From a virus, in the IMG/VR virus record IMGVR_UViG_3300023174_000064, positions 82,038 to 146,037 of that record: DNA of 64,000 nucleotides. One strand, 5' to 3'. The notes under the pieces are model-generated. The model did no database searches and was not told where the DNA came from. It was given only the letters and a program-made list of their open reading frames with translations. Shown piece by piece: positions 10,101 to 18,368 of the stretch. The stretch's first letter is position 1. Every line of letters starts with the position of its first letter. Position numbers and translations under genes: made by a program.

Positions 10101-11008
10101 CGACCAACAGTAATAGTATTAACACGTATATCTGCACCAAACGTGGCACCAGCCGCACTTATACCAGCATTAAATGTTTGTACTGGAGTAAACACATTCG
10201 CCACTGATGTAGTAACACCAGTAACAGCACCAGTTAATCCGTTAAATGTAGCCACACCAGTTAAATTACCGGTTAATCCGTTTAAACTACTCACAACATT
10301 AGTTACTGTTGGTATACTTGCAGTTAAAGATCCAGTAATGGTAACATTTCCGTTAAAAACAGAAGCAGCATTAACTGTTAAATTACCGTTTAATGTAGCA
10401 TTTCCATTTAATGTGGCACCAGCCGCACTTATACCAGCATTAAATGTTTGTACTGGAGTAAACACATTCGCCACTGATGTAGTAACACCAGTAACAGCAC
10501 CAGTTAATCCGTTGAATGAAGCCACACCACTAACACTATTTGGATTAAATCCTGGAGCAATTAAATTTCCAGTTATTACGACATTACCATTAAATGTGGC
10601 ACCACTAGCAGAAATACCTGCTGTGTATTCTTGTAGCGTGGTAAAAATCTGTGTGGTGTCTAATCTTGCAATATTTTCTATTGCTCCAAACGATCCGTTT
10701 ACCGACAAAACGCCAGCATTTGTTATTATGGGATTAGTAGTACCAGTGATGGTTATACCAGAATTACCGGATCTAATTCCTGTGACACCAGAAACAGCAC
10801 CAGTTAAACCATTAAAAGAACTTACGTAATTACTAAAAGTAACAACTCCAGTTAATCCATTAAATGCCGCAACATAATCTCCACTAATACCAGTTGAGAG
10901 AGACCCACCACATATTCCAGCATTAACAGCTGCAATTAAACTGTTTGTTGTATTGAATAGTGTTTGAAAAGTATCGTTGCCAGTTAATGAAGTTATTGGT
11001 GTTGACAT
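7154..11008 (-). CDS. Large tail fibre / adhesin with YadA-head-like repeats
   Basis: This 1284-residue protein is built of repeats. Residues up to about 290 carry repeated SFNGLTGAVTGV blocks alternating with TFNAGISAAGATFNGN blocks. Two regions (about 310-480 and 860-1010) carry NTAVGYNSL / NTAIGSNAL units like the head repeats of trimeric autotransporters (YadA/Hep_Hag). The C-terminal 130 residues are non-repetitive and may be the receptor-binding tip. A trimeric fibre that contacts the host surface is inferred. It lies next to a baseplate/fibre-attachment gene. Low complexity DNA repeats accompany the protein repeats. Confidence 0.85.
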   Translation of the reverse strand: MSTPITSLTGNDTFQTLFNTTNSLIAAVNAGICGGSLSTGISGDYVAAFNGLTGVVTFSNYVSSFNGLTGAVSGVTGIRSGNSGITITGTTNPIITNAGVLSVNGSFGAIENIARLDTTQIFTTLQEYTAGISASGATFNGNVVITGNLIAPGFNPNSVSGVASFNGLTGAVTGVTTSVANVFTPVQTFNAGISAAGATLNGNATLNGNLTVNAASVFNGNVTITGSLTASIPTVTNVVSSLNGLTGNLTGVATFNGLTGAVTGVTTSVANVFTPVQTFNAGISAAGATFGADIRVNTITVGRGKNPNQSTAVGVDVLSSNTDGNDNTAVGYNSLFNNTSGNFNTALGSNALVSNGNGEDNTGIGASSLLQNNNGNDNTAVGYNSLSTNSSGNYNTAVGSAALAANTATGNLGVGYQALTNMVSGNYNTAVGTEAGKNSSTTSKSVLLGYNTRVNTGSLSNNEIVIGADAVGLGSNTAVIGTTLTTKLQIFGNYTTEKGITYSGYQAVLGVCGWFIYSTVIRGETLISSIGYGGITNAGNIKLYHQFYPNIAGIPSTQPDLPILGAQHVGLTAQYTTIARFGVTREVVSGTTQFYRYTYGNNIGIGSRIFADNGSTAGNGVSNTIVIGDNILDPLFSSQYVTGGQPFRNVLIGHEVLNGCTAIREENVFIGYNAGGNGPQYGQGRQAAGAQNCTFIGCRAGTDALYPESCVGIGFQSGGSGLISRPLQSIGIGLNTGLGQEDNVFIGTSVGANNNKKWNTSIGAFSGYYLDGYSYVSVGYAAGAFLPDGDDHTGCTASIFIGADCSPGANDQTNEIVIGYDAIGNGSNTTVIGNTDTTSTTLRGLLSVPSGITGVAFTKDITVNSASVGIGAGNLTSNAALGSGALNANTTGTHNVAVGSGSLLVNTNGADNTGVGFNALTANISGTENSAFGSGALSSNVGGQDNTAVGFNTLTSNTSGSSNVAIGTQALRSNITGSNNTGIGYDAGRYFGSGTSLTSVTGGVFIGYNTRASANSQINEIVIGTNAIGLGSNTAVLGTTLQQSATIYGQLQLPNGLSASGATLSGTMSLNGQSFTNLVSSVNGLTGAVTISTSGAATNVTNTFTAQQIFAAGLSASGATFTGSVVSGGTFSFGRVMGITENNRVIMNAFKIVSKTGLSAEVARFNKNQYNMIDVTSTVNIIDQNTSQGVWPSGIGVEPVGAPIPTGYYIGRKDLIVHDGVSSDGTDRQTYVVAINLTAHPSRLTWDLGCNINGNDAILYLLPQTRQTAIFTGYYTLTPVGLTG
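10143..10260. repeat. Long direct repeat copy 1 inside fibre gene
   Basis: About 118 bp here recur almost unchanged at 10413-10530, 270 bp away, with only a few mismatches at the distal end. The copies encode the same TFNAGISAAGAT / SVANVFTPVQ module, so this is recent duplication or gene conversion within the fibre. Confidence 0.9.
10413..10530. repeat. Long direct repeat copy 2 inside fibre gene
   Basis: Second copy of the 118-bp repeat found at 10143-10260. Confidence 0.9.
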
Positions 11009-11026
11009 TGTAAGTTAAACTTTCCT

Positions 11027-11716
11027 TTAAATAATACTTCTGATTGTTAATCCGTTTCGGAAACCAATATAACCAGTCGTTCCCGTTCTGACTGCAGTAA
11101 ATATAGGAACCATGTATTCTCCAGTTCCTGCAGTTCTACCAAAACCACTGATTTGTAATTTTAATCTGTCTGCACCACAAGGTCCGTTTACAAAATTCAT
11201 ATTATGGGAATCTTGTAGTGTTCTGTCTTGTGTTGTGCCTGCTGTATCGTTTGTTGTGCAACTAATAGTTACTGGTTTGATCACCATACCGTAATCTCCA
11301 GTACTTCCTGTTGCTCCAGTAAATCCACTCATAATAGTTCTTGCAGTATTATTATAAACCCAAACACCAAGACCGCCATTAGTGTTATTGTGTTTGATGA
11401 GATACCATCCAGCACTTCCTGTTGCAGTAATAGAAGTAGAACCACTAGAAGAAATCAGAGAAGAAGTATAAGGCGTACATCCATCCCAAGGAACGGTTCC
11501 AGCTGTCCATCCCTGACTTTGTAAACCACTATTTAATGTATTTTGTACATAAAATATTTCTTGAATTTCATTTAATTCAGATGCTTGTAGTGGATATCCT
11601 GCTTTAAATGCAACAGCATAATAATTTTTTGAAGCGTTTATTTGAGATTCTACTCTGCTTCTAAAAGGATTTTGGTTGAACGGAAATCCGCCTGTAAATG
11701 GTGTTGGTATTGGCAT
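11027..11716 (-). CDS. Baseplate/fibre-attachment protein with DUF4815-like N-terminus
   Basis: The 229-residue protein has an early segment AFKAGYPLQASELNEIQEIF. It matches the 'GxPLQARELNELQ' style found at the N-terminus of gp10-like or DUF4815-like virion proteins of T4-like marine phages. The rest is beta-rich, glycine and threonine rich, with a glycine-serine-threonine collagen-like stretch. It sits between the fibre gene and the wedge genes, consistent with connecting fibre to baseplate. The exact T4 counterpart is uncertain. Confidence 0.65.
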   Translation of the reverse strand: MPIPTPFTGGFPFNQNPFRSRVESQINASKNYYAVAFKAGYPLQASELNEIQEIFYVQNTLNSGLQSQGWTAGTVPWDGCTPYTSSLISSSGSTSITATGSAGWYLIKHNNTNGGLGVWVYNNTARTIMSGFTGATGSTGDYGMVIKPVTISCTTNDTAGTTQDRTLQDSHNMNFVNGPCGADRLKLQISGFGRTAGTGEYMVPIFTAVRTGTTGYIGFRNGLTIRSII

Positions 11717-11740
11717 AATTCTATTTTATTTAGTATAAAT

Positions 11741-12838
11741 TTATGTATCGCATGTAAATAATTCGTTTGGAAACGTATAACCGCTATTTGGTAGTAATTG
11801 TGCAAAATCTGATAATTTTATTACACCAAAACTAACACCAACAGGATATTGTGAAATTTCTACATCCCAAGTTGGAAAAATATAAGTTGGAGCAGCCAAA
11901 CCGGAGATACAACCAAAAGTATAACCTATACTTTGTTTGGAACCTAAAGTATAACCAGTATAATTTTTTATTTTTGGTATTTCGTATACGGTTATTAGTG
12001 ATTGTGCATTGTATTCATTATTAAATATATCCGATCTGTAATTAAATAAATCACGTAATCCTGCTGGATGCATGATTGGTCTGACAACGCCAGTGTACTC
12101 TTGATCACTTAAATTTGCACAATTAATAACGTAAGAGTATTCTTGCCATACATCACCGTCTCCCATAACCGACCAATTTAATCTGCTTCCTGACAATTGA
12201 ACATAGCTGGAAGAAACTTCAGCAGAATAATTGCCTAAAGGATTTAAATTATCTTGCATCCAATCAAAATTACCACCATTTAATCTAAAAAGGTATCTTT
12301 TAGGATAAGAAATAGAAATATTTTCTACTGGAATATTAAAAACTGTGTTTATTAACAGTTTAATACTTTCCTCTGATCCTTTCTTTGAGTATATGTTAGA
12401 TTTTATATTTTTTATTAAATCAATAAGTCCAGTTTCACTGATAATTCCATTAGTTATGGATTGTTCCGGAATAGCATTCACATAAGAATTTGCAACATTT
12501 GTTAATAAACTGGTTGGTATATTTTCTAAATTTGTTAAATCTTCTAGACTGAAAAAATTAATGCCTGTAATATCATTACATTCGCAAGACAACCATTTAT
12601 AATATTGTTCCGTTAAAGATATTAAAACAGAATTTGAATTGTTATTAGATATTCTTAACCAATACGGAAATAAATTTGCAATGTTTTGCGGATAATGACA
12701 AGTAACTCCAGCAGTTTGTGTTTTTACAAAAAATGAAGAAAGATTAGTGGAAGACGCATCAAATTCACCACCACTCAAACCTAAAGTTGTTGGGTTTGTA
12801 TTTAATTCGTAATTATTATTTTTAAAAATTAAAATCAT
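11741..12838 (-). CDS. Baseplate wedge protein (gp7-like C-terminal module)
   Basis: This 365-residue protein contains LIDLIKNIKSNIYSKKGSEE, followed by SIKLLINTVFNI and ENISISYPKRYLFRLNGG. This 'YxSKGTxxSFxxLFxxLF...YP' module is common in baseplate wedge proteins of T4-like marine phages that replace T4 gp7. It is followed immediately by gp6 and gp25, its expected wedge partners. It is far shorter than T4 gp7 (about 1030), so only part of the function may be shared. Confidence 0.7.
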   Translation of the reverse strand: MILIFKNNNYELNTNPTTLGLSGGEFDASSTNLSSFFVKTQTAGVTCHYPQNIANLFPYWLRISNNNSNSVLISLTEQYYKWLSCECNDITGINFFSLEDLTNLENIPTSLLTNVANSYVNAIPEQSITNGIISETGLIDLIKNIKSNIYSKKGSEESIKLLINTVFNIPVENISISYPKRYLFRLNGGNFDWMQDNLNPLGNYSAEVSSSYVQLSGSRLNWSVMGDGDVWQEYSYVINCANLSDQEYTGVVRPIMHPAGLRDLFNYRSDIFNNEYNAQSLITVYEIPKIKNYTGYTLGSKQSIGYTFGCISGLAAPTYIFPTWDVEISQYPVGVSFGVIKLSDFAQLLPNSGYTFPNELFTCDT

Positions 12839-12842
12839 TTAA

Positions 12843-14564
12843 TTATGTGGATTGTGTTATATTTGTATTAAATGATGCAGTCAATAAAAATTCATCCTTT
12901 ATTACGGTAGAGTCTGGATATCGTGGATATGCTGTCATGTCTATAGATTTATTTTTTGCTAACACGTTTTCGCTTATTACAGCATATCCATCAGAATAAT
13001 TTACATACCCTAAATAACCAAAACCACCAATTAAAGATGAATTTGCATCCACAGAAACAAGTTTTCCTTCTGTTGCTGTTCCGGTAGAATCAAATGTAAT
13101 AGGTGTATCTGCCAAATAAATTGTTTGACTGCTATACGATAATCCTGTTGTTTTTATTGCATTTCCGTATGCTGCTGTGCTTCCAGGTCTTAATTGATTT
13201 TTAAAGTTTACTAATTTTTGGCCATCGGAACCACATACTCCTAAAACAAAATTTAAAGAATTTATTCCTATACTTTTTATATTTGTAAAATTTGCGTCCG
13301 CCACAGTTTTCATATCTGCCACTCTAATATTATTATTAAATATTCTAGGACTATTATAATAATTTTGTAATATACCAGCCAAACCAGTCACCGATGTTGA
13401 ATTAGTTGTTACTACATCTAACGTAATGTTAGCTGTTATTGGTTGTGCCTGAACATATTCAGGTAAAGTTCCTATTATTGATTTTGCCTTTAAGAATGCT
13501 ATAGAATTTTTAACTTGTAAAGATCCTGCAGTAATTCCTGTGTTTGCAAAAGAAACAAATATTCTACCATATGCTGGAGGTGTTGCCGTATCTCCTCCCC
13601 ATATATTTAATTGTTCTTTTTGGGTTATAGACGAAGGTAGTAAATTTGAAGATAACAAAAAGCTGTAATAATCTTCTTGTGTTACTGCTCTTTGATTAGC
13701 TGCAAACGATTTGGGAGCAGAATAACGAATTGCGTCTAGATTGGGAGAATCTGTTCCACCAGAAGTAGAAGTAGAACTTTTTATTGTTATACTTGCATTT
13801 TTTATAGAAGTAATACTGTTTGCTGCAGTTCCAGAAGAAACCAAATAAGAAACCTGAACAATGTCGGATTCGTTTATTGTCTTTCCTTCAGAAGTTGAAT
13901 AACTACTCGCATTTGTTTTTCCAAATACTAGTTGAAATCCATCTACAATTCTTTCAACATAGAATATTTCACTATCAGAATTTGGTATTTGTGAACCATC
14001 ATATCGGGTCCATAGTGTTCCGTTAACTTTAACACTAACAGTAACTGGATCTATAGTTCCTAAGAAAGCAGTTTGTTTATTTAAATCTACGGATATTGTT
14101 AAATCCTTAACAACGCTGTTTGCTTCGTATACTGTAAATTCAGTATTTGTTGATACATTTACATCACTTATTGTATAAAATTTATAGGTAGAACCAGAAA
14201 TATTATTTCCAGTAAATGTTGTAGAATATCTTAATACTTTAAATGGGCTTGATGGATTCAAAGAATCTGCTATAATTTGTGATGTTGCACAACTTTTGCT
14301 AGGAACAGATACGCCTAACATATTGGCAAGGCGAACCACATTATTTTCTATTTGAGCAGTATCTAAAAATGTTTCATTTGCTATCATATTTGTATAATAG
14401 CCGTAGAACATGGTGTTATACGCAAGAACATCTAATAAAAGATTTAAAGTACTTCCACTAAAATCATATCCAGAAAATTCTGGTTTAGAACTAAGGTATG
14501 ATTTTAATGATGCTTTTACTCCATCAAAATCTAAAGACGAAATGTTTATTGGTGTGTTTGCCAT
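12843..14564 (-). CDS. 6: Baseplate wedge protein gp6
   Basis: The N-terminus SSLDFDGVKASLKSYLSSKP and the following FSGSTLNLLLDVLAYNTMFY and FLDTAQIENNVVRLANMLGV stretches are diagnostic of T4 gp6 (baseplate J-like fold). Gp6 dimers form the inner baseplate ring that transmits contraction. At 573 residues it is close to T4 gp6 (660). It lies next to gp25, its binding partner, with a few bases between. Confidence 0.95.
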   Translation of the reverse strand: MANTPINISSLDFDGVKASLKSYLSSKPEFSGYDFSGSTLNLLLDVLAYNTMFYGYYTNMIANETFLDTAQIENNVVRLANMLGVSVPSKSCATSQIIADSLNPSSPFKVLRYSTTFTGNNISGSTYKFYTISDVNVSTNTEFTVYEANSVVKDLTISVDLNKQTAFLGTIDPVTVSVKVNGTLWTRYDGSQIPNSDSEIFYVERIVDGFQLVFGKTNASSYSTSEGKTINESDIVQVSYLVSSGTAANSITSIKNASITIKSSTSTSGGTDSPNLDAIRYSAPKSFAANQRAVTQEDYYSFLLSSNLLPSSITQKEQLNIWGGDTATPPAYGRIFVSFANTGITAGSLQVKNSIAFLKAKSIIGTLPEYVQAQPITANITLDVVTTNSTSVTGLAGILQNYYNSPRIFNNNIRVADMKTVADANFTNIKSIGINSLNFVLGVCGSDGQKLVNFKNQLRPGSTAAYGNAIKTTGLSYSSQTIYLADTPITFDSTGTATEGKLVSVDANSSLIGGFGYLGYVNYSDGYAVISENVLAKNKSIDMTAYPRYPDSTVIKDEFLLTASFNTNITQST

Positions 14565-14570
14565 TTGAAA

Positions 14571-14942
14571 TTATGTTTGTATTGTTACTGTTTTTGATAT
14601 ATTTTTATCGTACACTGGAGTAAAGGCTATATCTATTATCCAGCTATTAAATCCGGTATTTTTAATATCTATATTTTGAATAATAGCTCTAGGTTCCTGT
14701 AACTGCAATTCACCAAATATTAACATTTTTGCATCATCTAATTGAAACGGCAATAAAGAACTAAAATCTAACAAATTTGCATTAGTACCAAATTTTAAAT
14801 TAAATAATTTTTCATTTTTATTTGTTAATATAATAGTTTTTATCGATTGTGATATAGCATTCAAATCATATTTTACTCCAATATCATCAGATATGACGTT
14901 TTTTGTTAAATTAGAATCGATATCAAAGTAAATTTTTTTCAT
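14571..14942 (-). CDS. 25: Baseplate wedge protein gp25
   Basis: This 123-residue protein has the gp25/lysozyme-like baseplate fold signature, with the conserved EPRA motif near residue 80 (LQLQEPRAIIQNIDI) and KTIILTNKNEKLFNLKFGTN upstream. Gp25 clamps gp6 in the wedge and nucleates the sheath. A GATAAATA late-type element at 14955-14962 lies 12 nt upstream. Confidence 0.92.
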   Translation of the reverse strand: MKKIYFDIDSNLTKNVISDDIGVKYDLNAISQSIKTIILTNKNEKLFNLKFGTNANLLDFSSLLPFQLDDAKMLIFGELQLQEPRAIIQNIDIKNTGFNSWIIDIAFTPVYDKNISKTVTIQT

Positions 14943-14953
14943 GATTGTTATCT

Positions 14954-15964
14954 TTATTTATCTGTTTTATCAATAAAAATTTCACTAGTTCTGTTTGGAT
15001 CTACGGTTGGATAATCTCTCATCAGATAAAGATACATTGAGTGCTTTCCTGGTTTAATTATTCTTTCTGCTTTATAAACCATCCAGTAACCATCTAATCT
15101 AGATCTTAGCACATCTGCGTTTCTATTGTCTGTAGGTCTACTGATATAAACTAAAGAACCTGGTTTTACAGTAAAATCACCATTTACTAAAATTTTAATT
15201 CTTAGGTATCTTAATAAAGCAACCTGTGCTTTTCTATACAAAGGAGTATGCTCGGGAGTATTCCAAAAAGTAGCATTAGTTTTAGAGTACTCTAAATAGT
15301 ACGGAAAATTTGAACCAATTAAAGTTGGATAAATTGCTTGATTTGCTGCAGACTTATCTTCGATATTATCCAATACGCTATTGGTGTCTTTTACATCCCA
15401 TGCACTATTTTCAGAATCATCAGTACTAAATGTCTTTCTAATAGCATAAGGAAAATACCCTCCACCAATCGATGATCCTAATCCTTCTTTTTGTGATAAA
15501 TCTTTTGTTGTTTGTAATGGTCCCGGTTCACCAATTTCAAATAAAGAATCTTGCCACTGAAATCTTCCATATTCTTTGGATCCCATACAATTGTATGTAC
15601 TGTCTTTATTTGAATAGTCAATACCACCCCATTTTACATATTCTGCCGACTTAAATCCATTTTTAACACCAAATTCTCTTCTTATAAAATAACATTCTTG
15701 AGATTGGTTTCTGGCTCTTTCCAGTTCTGATATTGAGGGTTCAGGATCTGCCGGTCTCAATTCAATTAGTGCATTAGGGCAGTTGCAGTCTGGGTATTCT
15801 TTTGGGCAATTTAAATTGCTAACAGGACCCCATATACTGATACAGTCCATATCACTACTCATGTTACTGGTTGTATTAAACTTTGAAGGAAATACCGTTA
15901 AAGAATCGCTATTTAAACGATCTTCATACGAAATATTCAAAGCTGTGATATGGTTATTTAACAT
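14954..15964 (-). CDS. Probable baseplate hub / hub-associated protein
   Basis: The 336-residue protein has a cysteine-rich N-terminal third (CPKEYPDCNCPNA). Its C-terminal beta-barrel-like region reads VNGDFTVKPGSLVYISRP and then GYWMVYKAERIIKPGKHS, with a final MYLYLMRD. That last pattern resembles the end of tail hub/late-control-D type proteins. Position between gp25 and the gp27-like gene supports a hub role. A GATAAATA element at 15972-15979 ends 7 nt before the ATG, so the mRNA may have almost no leader. Confidence 0.6.
   Translation of the reverse strand: MLNNHITALNISYEDRLNSDSLTVFPSKFNTTSNMSSDMDCISIWGPVSNLNCPKEYPDCNCPNALIELRPADPEPSISELERARNQSQECYFIRREFGVKNGFKSAEYVKWGGIDYSNKDSTYNCMGSKEYGRFQWQDSLFEIGEPGPLQTTKDLSQKEGLGSSIGGGYFPYAIRKTFSTDDSENSAWDVKDTNSVLDNIEDKSAANQAIYPTLIGSNFPYYLEYSKTNATFWNTPEHTPLYRKAQVALLRYLRIKILVNGDFTVKPGSLVYISRPTDNRNADVLRSRLDGYWMVYKAERIIKPGKHSMYLYLMRDYPTVDPNRTSEIFIDKTDK
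14955..14962 (-). promoter_or_regulatory. Late promoter variant GATAAATA upstream of gp25
   Basis: The minus strand reads GATAAATA 12 nt before the gp25 start, overlapping the 3' end of the upstream gene. Confidence 0.45.
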
Positions 15965-15971
15965 TTTTAAA

Positions 15972-15979
15972 TATTTATC
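15972..15979 (-). promoter_or_regulatory. Late promoter variant GATAAATA, near-leaderless
   Basis: The minus strand reads GATAAATA with 7 nt to the ATG at 15964. For T4-type late promoters the start point is about 6 nt downstream, so the predicted transcript begins at or beside the start codon. Confidence 0.5.
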
Positions 15980-15986
15980 TTATTTT

Positions 15987-18368
15987 TTAACCACCAGTAC
16001 AATCAGCGCAGAATCCATCATGTGCATTTTCTGTATCAAACAAGAACAAATAATCTCTTTCTACTCTGTACGGTTCGTCAACATCATCTTTTGTTTGTGC
16101 CACAAATCCCGTAGACGCCATATCATTTACACCAGGTAAAATTATACTTTGAATGGTTTCTTTAGGTATAGCAGACATTTGGACTACTCTTCCAGCATAG
16201 TAAAATCCTTTTTCATTTCCATCTGGTGTTTTGCCATCGTGTAAGAAATCTGGGCAATTAGCAGAAATAACCCGAAATTTACCTACAGGTAACATTTGTG
16301 ATTTTTTTGGATAAGCAGTTTTTTCAGCATCATAATCTCCTAATATTGTTGATATTCCAGGATTCATTATCACACTTTTAATAGATCCGTCTGTTTCAAA
16401 TGCATCGGGAATTCTTGAATTTAAAATTTCATTCAAATTATAAGCTCTATTGTCTTTTGTGTTTATTGTTACTTCTTTTATTTCATTTCCAGATGCAGTA
16501 TCTGTTGTTCCGGTTTGTTTGATTACGTTTATTTTTTTCTCTTCTGATATTTTACCTTGCAGGGCCCATGGTGACTGTACAAATATAAATGGAAAATCTG
16601 ATGAATCTGCTCCTTCTGTTTCAAATTCAATAATTTGTTTTCCTGCATCTAACATTTTAGTTATTTTGTTGATTCCGCCCTCTCCCTTTTCTTGAGGCCA
16701 TAATTCAACTTCCACCCAAGAATATGCCCATATTCCAGAAGAATCCTCTTTAGGAAATGCAGTAGAACCAGTAGAACCATAAATTTTTTCTGCACCCGTT
16801 ATTATTGCAAAAAAATTACTAGGAACAGGACGTTCACAACACATTTTTTTTCTGTAAACATCCCAAATAGTTTTTTTATTTTTTAAATTGATGTATTCTT
16901 CACCGTAAATTTTTGCGCTATTTTTAATATCATTTACTACAGACAATATAGAACCTGGTAATTCACAAAAATCAAATTGTGATTGCCAATATTCTTTTTC
17001 TGTTGTGTGATTAAATGATTTTATTTGCCAAGATGAAATTTGTTTTGCATTATATGGAGCAGAATAAAAACCAAAAACATTATCGGTTAGAGCATTAAAT
17101 GTGTAATTATTAAAAGCTAATAATTTATCACCAGTATATCCATGTGGTGTTTCTGTTCCATAACCACCAATGCTAGTAGGATCTATAATAATTTCATTAT
17201 TTTCGTTTGTTGTGTATCGTGGTATTCCTGTTGCGTCTTGAATAAAATCTATTCTGTCAACAAATATACTAGTTTTATCATCTGCTTTCTTTCCAGAAAT
17301 ATCATACCATTTTCTAAAATCTAAAGTATAATTATAATTTATAGTTTTAACAGTAAAACTTTTCATAACATCAACAAATCCTCTATAAGGATCTTTCCAA
17401 GCTGGTTTTACTCTATCATAAGTAGAAAATGCTGCACCACTATCTAAAATATAATTAGTATCAATATCATTTATAATTTCCATAGAAAATAAAGCGTCTT
17501 CTGCAAATTCATTTAAATGCGGTCGATATGTTTTTATATTTTCTGAATTAGGATCCATCAAATCTTCTTGTGCATCCTCCATCAGTCCTTCTATGCATTT
17601 AAAATTCCATTTATCAAGATCTTCCCAAAAGAAAAAATTTGCAGCATTTTTATTTTTTTTATAACAAGCATACTCACAAATATAATTCATTAGCTGTGAA
17701 ATTCTTAAATTATTTGCATCTTTTAAATACGGATAAAATGTAAACGCATTTTTTATCCATATATCATTAAAAGTCTCGTGAGCTTCTAGAGGTTTTTTTG
17801 TTTTATTACTAGCTTGGCTCATAATAAATTGAACAAATCCTCTTTCCTTATCTAATATCTCTGTTGGTACATTTATATCTTCTAAATATTCATTTAATAC
17901 AGGATCAACAGTAGATTCTGATCCTTCTACTTTTGATATTTTTCCTATAAAATCATCAACTATTATTTGAAAATTTTTCCAAAGAAATTCATCGGAAACA
18001 AAACTTATTGTTGTTTTTATAGGAGAACCAGAAGGTCCGTGTATAGTTTTTTGAGCAAGATTGCTTTGTGTTTTTATTTCTGATATTTTAAAATCATGTA
18101 CTTTTCCATCAAGTATTAAACGGATCCAAGAAGAATCACTACTAAGATTCCACTGATCCAATATATTGGAAGAGTCCACAAAAGACAAATATCCAAATAC
18201 TGTTGGAGAAAACATGTCTTCGTTTATTATAATTTCTTCCAGTGAGAAATATTCTCCTCCTTCATCGTTTCTTGGATATAACTCAAAAGGAGATAAAGTT
18301 CCTTGTGTTTCTTTATAGAGATATACTCTTATTGCTACGTTTGGAGAAAGTACTGCCATATAATTCAC
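15987..18368 (-). CDS. Baseplate central hub protein, gp27-like
   Basis: At 793 residues this is the largest baseplate protein of the cluster. The N-terminus (NVAIRVYLYKETQG, then EIIINEDMFSPTVFGYLSFVD, then WIRLILDGKVHDFKI) resembles hub proteins of the gp27 type, which trimerise at the centre of the baseplate. It is about twice T4 gp27, with a long insertion rich in aromatic residues. The first possible codon is a GTG overlapping the upstream stop (GTGA). An ATG three codons later at 18359 is an alternative start. Confidence 0.7.
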   Translation of the reverse strand: MNYMAVLSPNVAIRVYLYKETQGTLSPFELYPRNDEGGEYFSLEEIIINEDMFSPTVFGYLSFVDSSNILDQWNLSSDSSWIRLILDGKVHDFKISEIKTQSNLAQKTIHGPSGSPIKTTISFVSDEFLWKNFQIIVDDFIGKISKVEGSESTVDPVLNEYLEDINVPTEILDKERGFVQFIMSQASNKTKKPLEAHETFNDIWIKNAFTFYPYLKDANNLRISQLMNYICEYACYKKNKNAANFFFWEDLDKWNFKCIEGLMEDAQEDLMDPNSENIKTYRPHLNEFAEDALFSMEIINDIDTNYILDSGAAFSTYDRVKPAWKDPYRGFVDVMKSFTVKTINYNYTLDFRKWYDISGKKADDKTSIFVDRIDFIQDATGIPRYTTNENNEIIIDPTSIGGYGTETPHGYTGDKLLAFNNYTFNALTDNVFGFYSAPYNAKQISSWQIKSFNHTTEKEYWQSQFDFCELPGSILSVVNDIKNSAKIYGEEYINLKNKKTIWDVYRKKMCCERPVPSNFFAIITGAEKIYGSTGSTAFPKEDSSGIWAYSWVEVELWPQEKGEGGINKITKMLDAGKQIIEFETEGADSSDFPFIFVQSPWALQGKISEEKKINVIKQTGTTDTASGNEIKEVTINTKDNRAYNLNEILNSRIPDAFETDGSIKSVIMNPGISTILGDYDAEKTAYPKKSQMLPVGKFRVISANCPDFLHDGKTPDGNEKGFYYAGRVVQMSAIPKETIQSIILPGVNDMASTGFVAQTKDDVDEPYRVERDYLFLFDTENAHDGFCADCTGG

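Noticed and set aside
10143-10829. Long plus-strand ORF inside the fibre gene
   Set aside because: It is the complement of repetitive GTA/GCC codons, repeat-derived, with no ribosome site or promoter; the minus-strand fibre gene explains the sequence.
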